This document shows positions 60,488-64,000 of a DNA stretch of 64,000 nucleotides, piece after piece. The position numbers and the translations under genes are program-made. The notes under the pieces were generated by a model. It was not told the origin of the DNA. It did not search any database and saw nothing but the letters and a program-made list of their open reading frames with translations. Source of the stretch: Protopterus annectens (taxonomy: Eukaryota > Chordata > Ceratodontiformes > Protopteridae); the NCBI RefSeq assembly GCF_019279795.1, contig NC_056749.1, positions 575,086,247-575,150,246 on the forward strand, in the 5' to 3' direction. Every line of letters begins with the position of its first letter. Positions within the stretch are counted from its first letter, which is position 1.

Positions 60488-60729
60488 GATAACCAGTCGG
60501 TAGATTCTGAGAGAGAATTAACACCCAAAGAGAGTTATGAAGAGCCGCCATCCACAGAAGGTACCACCCGTACTTCTCATGCTGTACGGTACTGATAAAG
60601 GCTTTCTTACATGTGATATTAGGTTTCTCTTAATACTAGCAAAATGACTCAATGTACAGAACCAGTACATGCCAAAAAATAGGAGAGGGGTTATTAGCGG
60701 AACGCAGCATTCTGCAATTACAATACAGC
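60488..60729. other. Spacer / possible upstream region of the P2X7-like gene
   Basis: No recognised motif. It contains no clear promoter element and leads into the degenerate satellite. Confidence 0.45.
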
Positions 60730-61810
60730 AGCATTAATGGTTCATGTAAAGGCCATCCTGACAGTTAACATTAAACAATGGCCTGTCATCAAGACACCGA
60801 CACACACCCTTGCTTGCATTCACACAAATAAAAACAAACATTTTCTCCAATGAGCCCTTGAGTCTGGTTTTGCAGGGTATGCACAAGCATAAAAAATTAT
60901 ACATCTCCCCAAACATCCCTTCTGAGTAGTTTGTCCATGTATGCACAAGCACTACCAAATGTGATACCTATAAACTTCACCCAAGGTTCCCTTAATTCTC
61001 CATGTATGCACAATCATTCAAAAACAACCTCTCCAGTACTCTTGTCAATCCATAGTAAGCACCAAATTACATTTAAATAAATGATTTTCCCCAACGTTCC
61101 ATTCTGTGCTTTGGCCAGGTATGCATAACCAGAAAAAGTAAACATTTTTATCAATGACCCCTTTTTTACTTTGTGTAAGCAAAATCAAAAAGGAAACTTT
61201 TTCTGCAAAGACCTCCTTCAGTCTAGTTTCTCCATGTATACACAAGCACCTCAAAAGAAAGCTTACCTAACAACCCTCAGTAGTCTGTCTGTGAATGCAC
61301 AAGCACTAACAAATGACATCAAAATGAATTATTTCTCCAAGGTTCCCATAGATACCTTGGTCCATGTATGCACAATCACAAAAATAAGATACTCAATTCA
61401 ATACTCCAGTCAATGCATAGTAAGCAGAACATTTACCTCTAAATGAATCATTACCCCCAATGCCTAGTGTTTTTCACAAGCACAAAAAGTAAAAATTTTT
61501 TCACACGTACTTTGGCCATGTCTGCACAAGCATTACTCATTTTTCACAGTGACCCCTTCATCACTGTTTATGTAGAATATACATAATAGAACATTTTCTG
61601 CCAGGCGCCATTCAGTCCAGTGTTACATGTATGGACAAGCACCAAGGTTGAACATCTGTCCAGCAGATGCACACACGCAGACAGACATTCAGACAGATGC
61701 ATGGACAGACAGACGCACAGACACAGATAGATGGACAAGCACACGCAGACAGGCAGACAGATGCTCACAGACAGACGCATGCATGCAGACAGACGGACGC
61801 ATGCACGCAT

Positions 61811-61846
<36 letters not shown>

Positions 61847-63130
61847 CCATCCATCCACACACATCCATCCATCCACACACATCCATCCATCCACACACAC
61901 ATCCATCCATCCACACACACATCCATCCATCCACACACATCCATCCATCCACACACACATCCATCCATCCACACACACACACACACATCCATCCATCCAT
62001 CCACACATCCATCCATCCACACGCACACATCCATCCATCCACGCACGCACATCCATCCACGCACGCACATCCATCCATCCACACACACACATCCATCCAT
62101 CCATCCACACACACACACGCACACATCCATCCATCCACACACACATCCATCCATCCACACACACACATCCATCCATCCACACACACACATCCATCCATCC
62201 ACACACACACACATCCATCCATCCACACACACACATCCATCCACACGCACACACACATCCATCCACATCCATCCACACACACATCCATCCACACACACAT
62301 CCATCCACACACACATCCATCCACACACACATCCATCCACACACACACACACATCCATCCATCCACACACACACACACATCCATCCACACACACACACAT
62401 CCACATCCATCCACACACACACACACACATCCATCCATCCATCCACACACACATCCATGGATTCACAAGCATCAGAAATGAAGCACTGCCCCTAACAACC
62501 CTCTCAGTAGTCTGTCCAATTATGCACAAACGCTAACAAGACATCAAAATGAATCATTACCCCCTAAGGATCACTTGTATACTTTCTGCATGTATGCACA
62601 AGCACAAAAAAGAAACATTTTCCCTAAAGACATCTAAATTCCATTACCCAAGTAAACTGAACTAAGAAAATAAACTTTTTTCACCAATGAACCCCATTCA
62701 AGTCTGGTTTGCCCATTTTCCCCCAACATCTTCAGTAGTCTGTTTGCTTGCATGGTAAGCCCAAAATTACATCACAATGAAACATTTAACTCAAGGAACC
62801 TTTGTGATCTTTGGCCATGTGTGCACAAACACAAAAATTTTCAACAACCACCCAAAAGCGAAATATTTGCACTAACAACCTTTCTCTAGTCTGTGCATGC
62901 ATGCACAAGCACCAACGAATGACATCAAAAGTAATCAATTACCCATGATTACCGTAATTACGTTGTGCGTAAAAAAGTATGGATTTTCCTTTGTGTATGC
63001 AAGCAAGGAGACATTGTGTAGTTTGTCCATATCTGCACAAGTACAAAAATGAAGTATTTTTTACCTCTTCAGTCAAGTTAGTCCATGTATGCAGAAGCAC
63101 AAAAAGGTGACAATCTGTCCAATTGAGTAG
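60730..63130. repeat. Degenerate satellite with ~350-bp higher-order period
   Basis: A basic unit of about 50-90 bases, ending in tccatgtatgcacaagcac and followed by an A-rich stretch and a ttctccaa-ggtccc-like segment, recurs throughout. Larger blocks repeat as a set: the subunit beginning actaacaaatgacatc starts at about 60951, 61305, 62532 and 62911, and the subunit ending tcaatgcatagtaagca recurs near 61050 and 61405. The array is interrupted by the microsatellite at about 61670-62456. Copies are diverged from one another. Confidence 0.75.
61665..62456. repeat. Compound microsatellite: ACAG-rich then (CA)n/(ATCC)n
   Basis: It starts with ACAG/ACGC-rich simple sequence (about 61665-61800) and then changes to alternating (CA)n and (ATCC)n tracts from about 61805 to 62456. 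The CA runs and double or triple ATCC runs alternate with a regular 14-20 base rhythm. Histidine/threonine-rich and Cys/Val/Trp-rich open frames on the two strands are artefacts of the repeat. Confidence 0.97.
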
Positions 63131-63188
63131 TATTATTTGAACTCACTGCCCTGTTGCTTGCATCCACACACAGGTCCCTCTGGCTTAC

Positions 63189-63234
63189 ATTCACACACAC
63201 ACACACAGACATACAGAAACACAAACACTCCTTG

Positions 63235-63301
<67 letters not shown>

Positions 63302-63342
63302 CTTGCTTGCATACACACACACACACACACACTCCTTGCTTG

Positions 63343-63407
<65 letters not shown>

Positions 63408-63486
63408 CCTTGCTTGCATACACACACACACACACACACTCCTTGCTTGCATCCACACACACACACACACACACACTCCTTGCTTG

Positions 63487-63533
<47 letters not shown>

Positions 63534-63650
63534 CTTGCTTGCATACACACACACACACACACACACACACTCCTTGCTTGCATCCACACACACACACACA
63601 CACACACACACTCCTTGCTTGCATACACACACACACACACTCCTTGCTTG

Positions 63651-63689
<39 letters not shown>

Positions 63690-63697
63690 CTTGCTTG

Positions 63698-63763
<66 letters not shown>
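63189..63763. repeat. (CA)n microsatellite with interspersed ctccttgcttgcat
   Basis: Long CA tracts are separated about ten times by the 14-base ctccttgcttgcat. CA tract length varies between copies, giving a variable-length compound repeat. Copies end in ...ca or ...cc after the 14-mer. All long open frames here are spurious. Confidence 0.97.
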
Positions 63764-63764
<1 letters not shown>

Positions 63765-64000
63765 TGGACTCTAACTGGATGGGACATCAAGCATAACGCA
63801 AAATCTCCACATACAAGAGATCACAATTGTGGCCGGGGAAACAGCTTTAAAACAAGGACTCCATTCTGAAATGGATACGGAAAACTCCACATATTGCGGG
63901 TGTTCAACGTTTGCATGAAGCAAGCAGAAAACTTCAAAAAAACACTGATTTATTCGTCACAAGCCATATTATGCAGATAAAAATGTTTTTAGAGCAACAT
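63764..64000. other. Terminal sequence without recognised features
   Basis: Unique-looking DNA after the CA array, up to the window edge. No domain or RNA gene was recognised. Confidence 0.55.

Noticed and set aside
61568-63869. Very long His/Thr-rich and Cys/Val/Trp-rich open frames
   Set aside because: Simple-sequence translations of CA, ATCC and compound microsatellites on both strands.

Overview
The window is repeat-dense eukaryotic DNA, most likely from a non-mammalian vertebrate. It carries CR1-like and RTE-like LINEs, a Penelope-like element with a GIY-YIG endonuclease, a ZMYM1-like hAT transposon, a THAP/Kolobok-type transposase and long CA microsatellites. Genes have GT-AG introns. 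The mix suggests an amphibian (a caecilian or frog) or a fish, but the species cannot be fixed from sequence alone. I see no conventional host gene. Every recognisable coding region belongs to a mobile element, and almost all are broken by stops or frameshifts. Two runs of exactly 500 N (12259-12758 and 28881-29380) are assembly gaps of nominal size.

Layout. 1-1829 and 14221-16171 are inverted repeats carrying a 5'-truncated CR1-like LINE; the right arm also holds a tRNA-derived SINE. 2281-12258 is one copy of a block that recurs in direct orientation at 30361-44990, constant offset 28080 at first. The block contains the left end and body of a hAT transposon (transposase on the minus strand). 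In the second copy the hAT is complete, 32470-49091, with matched TIRs and an 8-bp target-site duplication; a 4.6-kb Penelope-like element (36071-40697, 12-bp TSD) has jumped into it, and the first copy preserves the empty site. Between the blocks lie a more decayed hAT (17030-18540), a 37-bp minisatellite (18785-19250), and a LINE (21990-27930) with endonuclease and reverse transcriptase. The LINE's leader holds a perfect GT-AG intron, which a neighbouring leader copy (20972-21593) lacks exactly at the splice junction.

Right of the hAT: an eroded RTE-like LINE (49590-52030) with a 43-bp minisatellite inside it; a minus-strand, intron-containing THAP/Kolobok-like transposase pseudogene (54644-58229); just upstream of it a two-exon gene for a P2X7-like C-terminal (zinc-binding) domain (59590-60487), perhaps a second gene of the same transposon; a degenerate satellite with a period of about 350 bp (60730-63130); and two large microsatellites (61805-62456, 63190-63763).

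Order of events that the sequence supports: hAT insertion, then duplication of the block, then Penelope insertion in one copy only. Independent lesions in the two transposase copies and in the two inverted arms show decay after each duplication.
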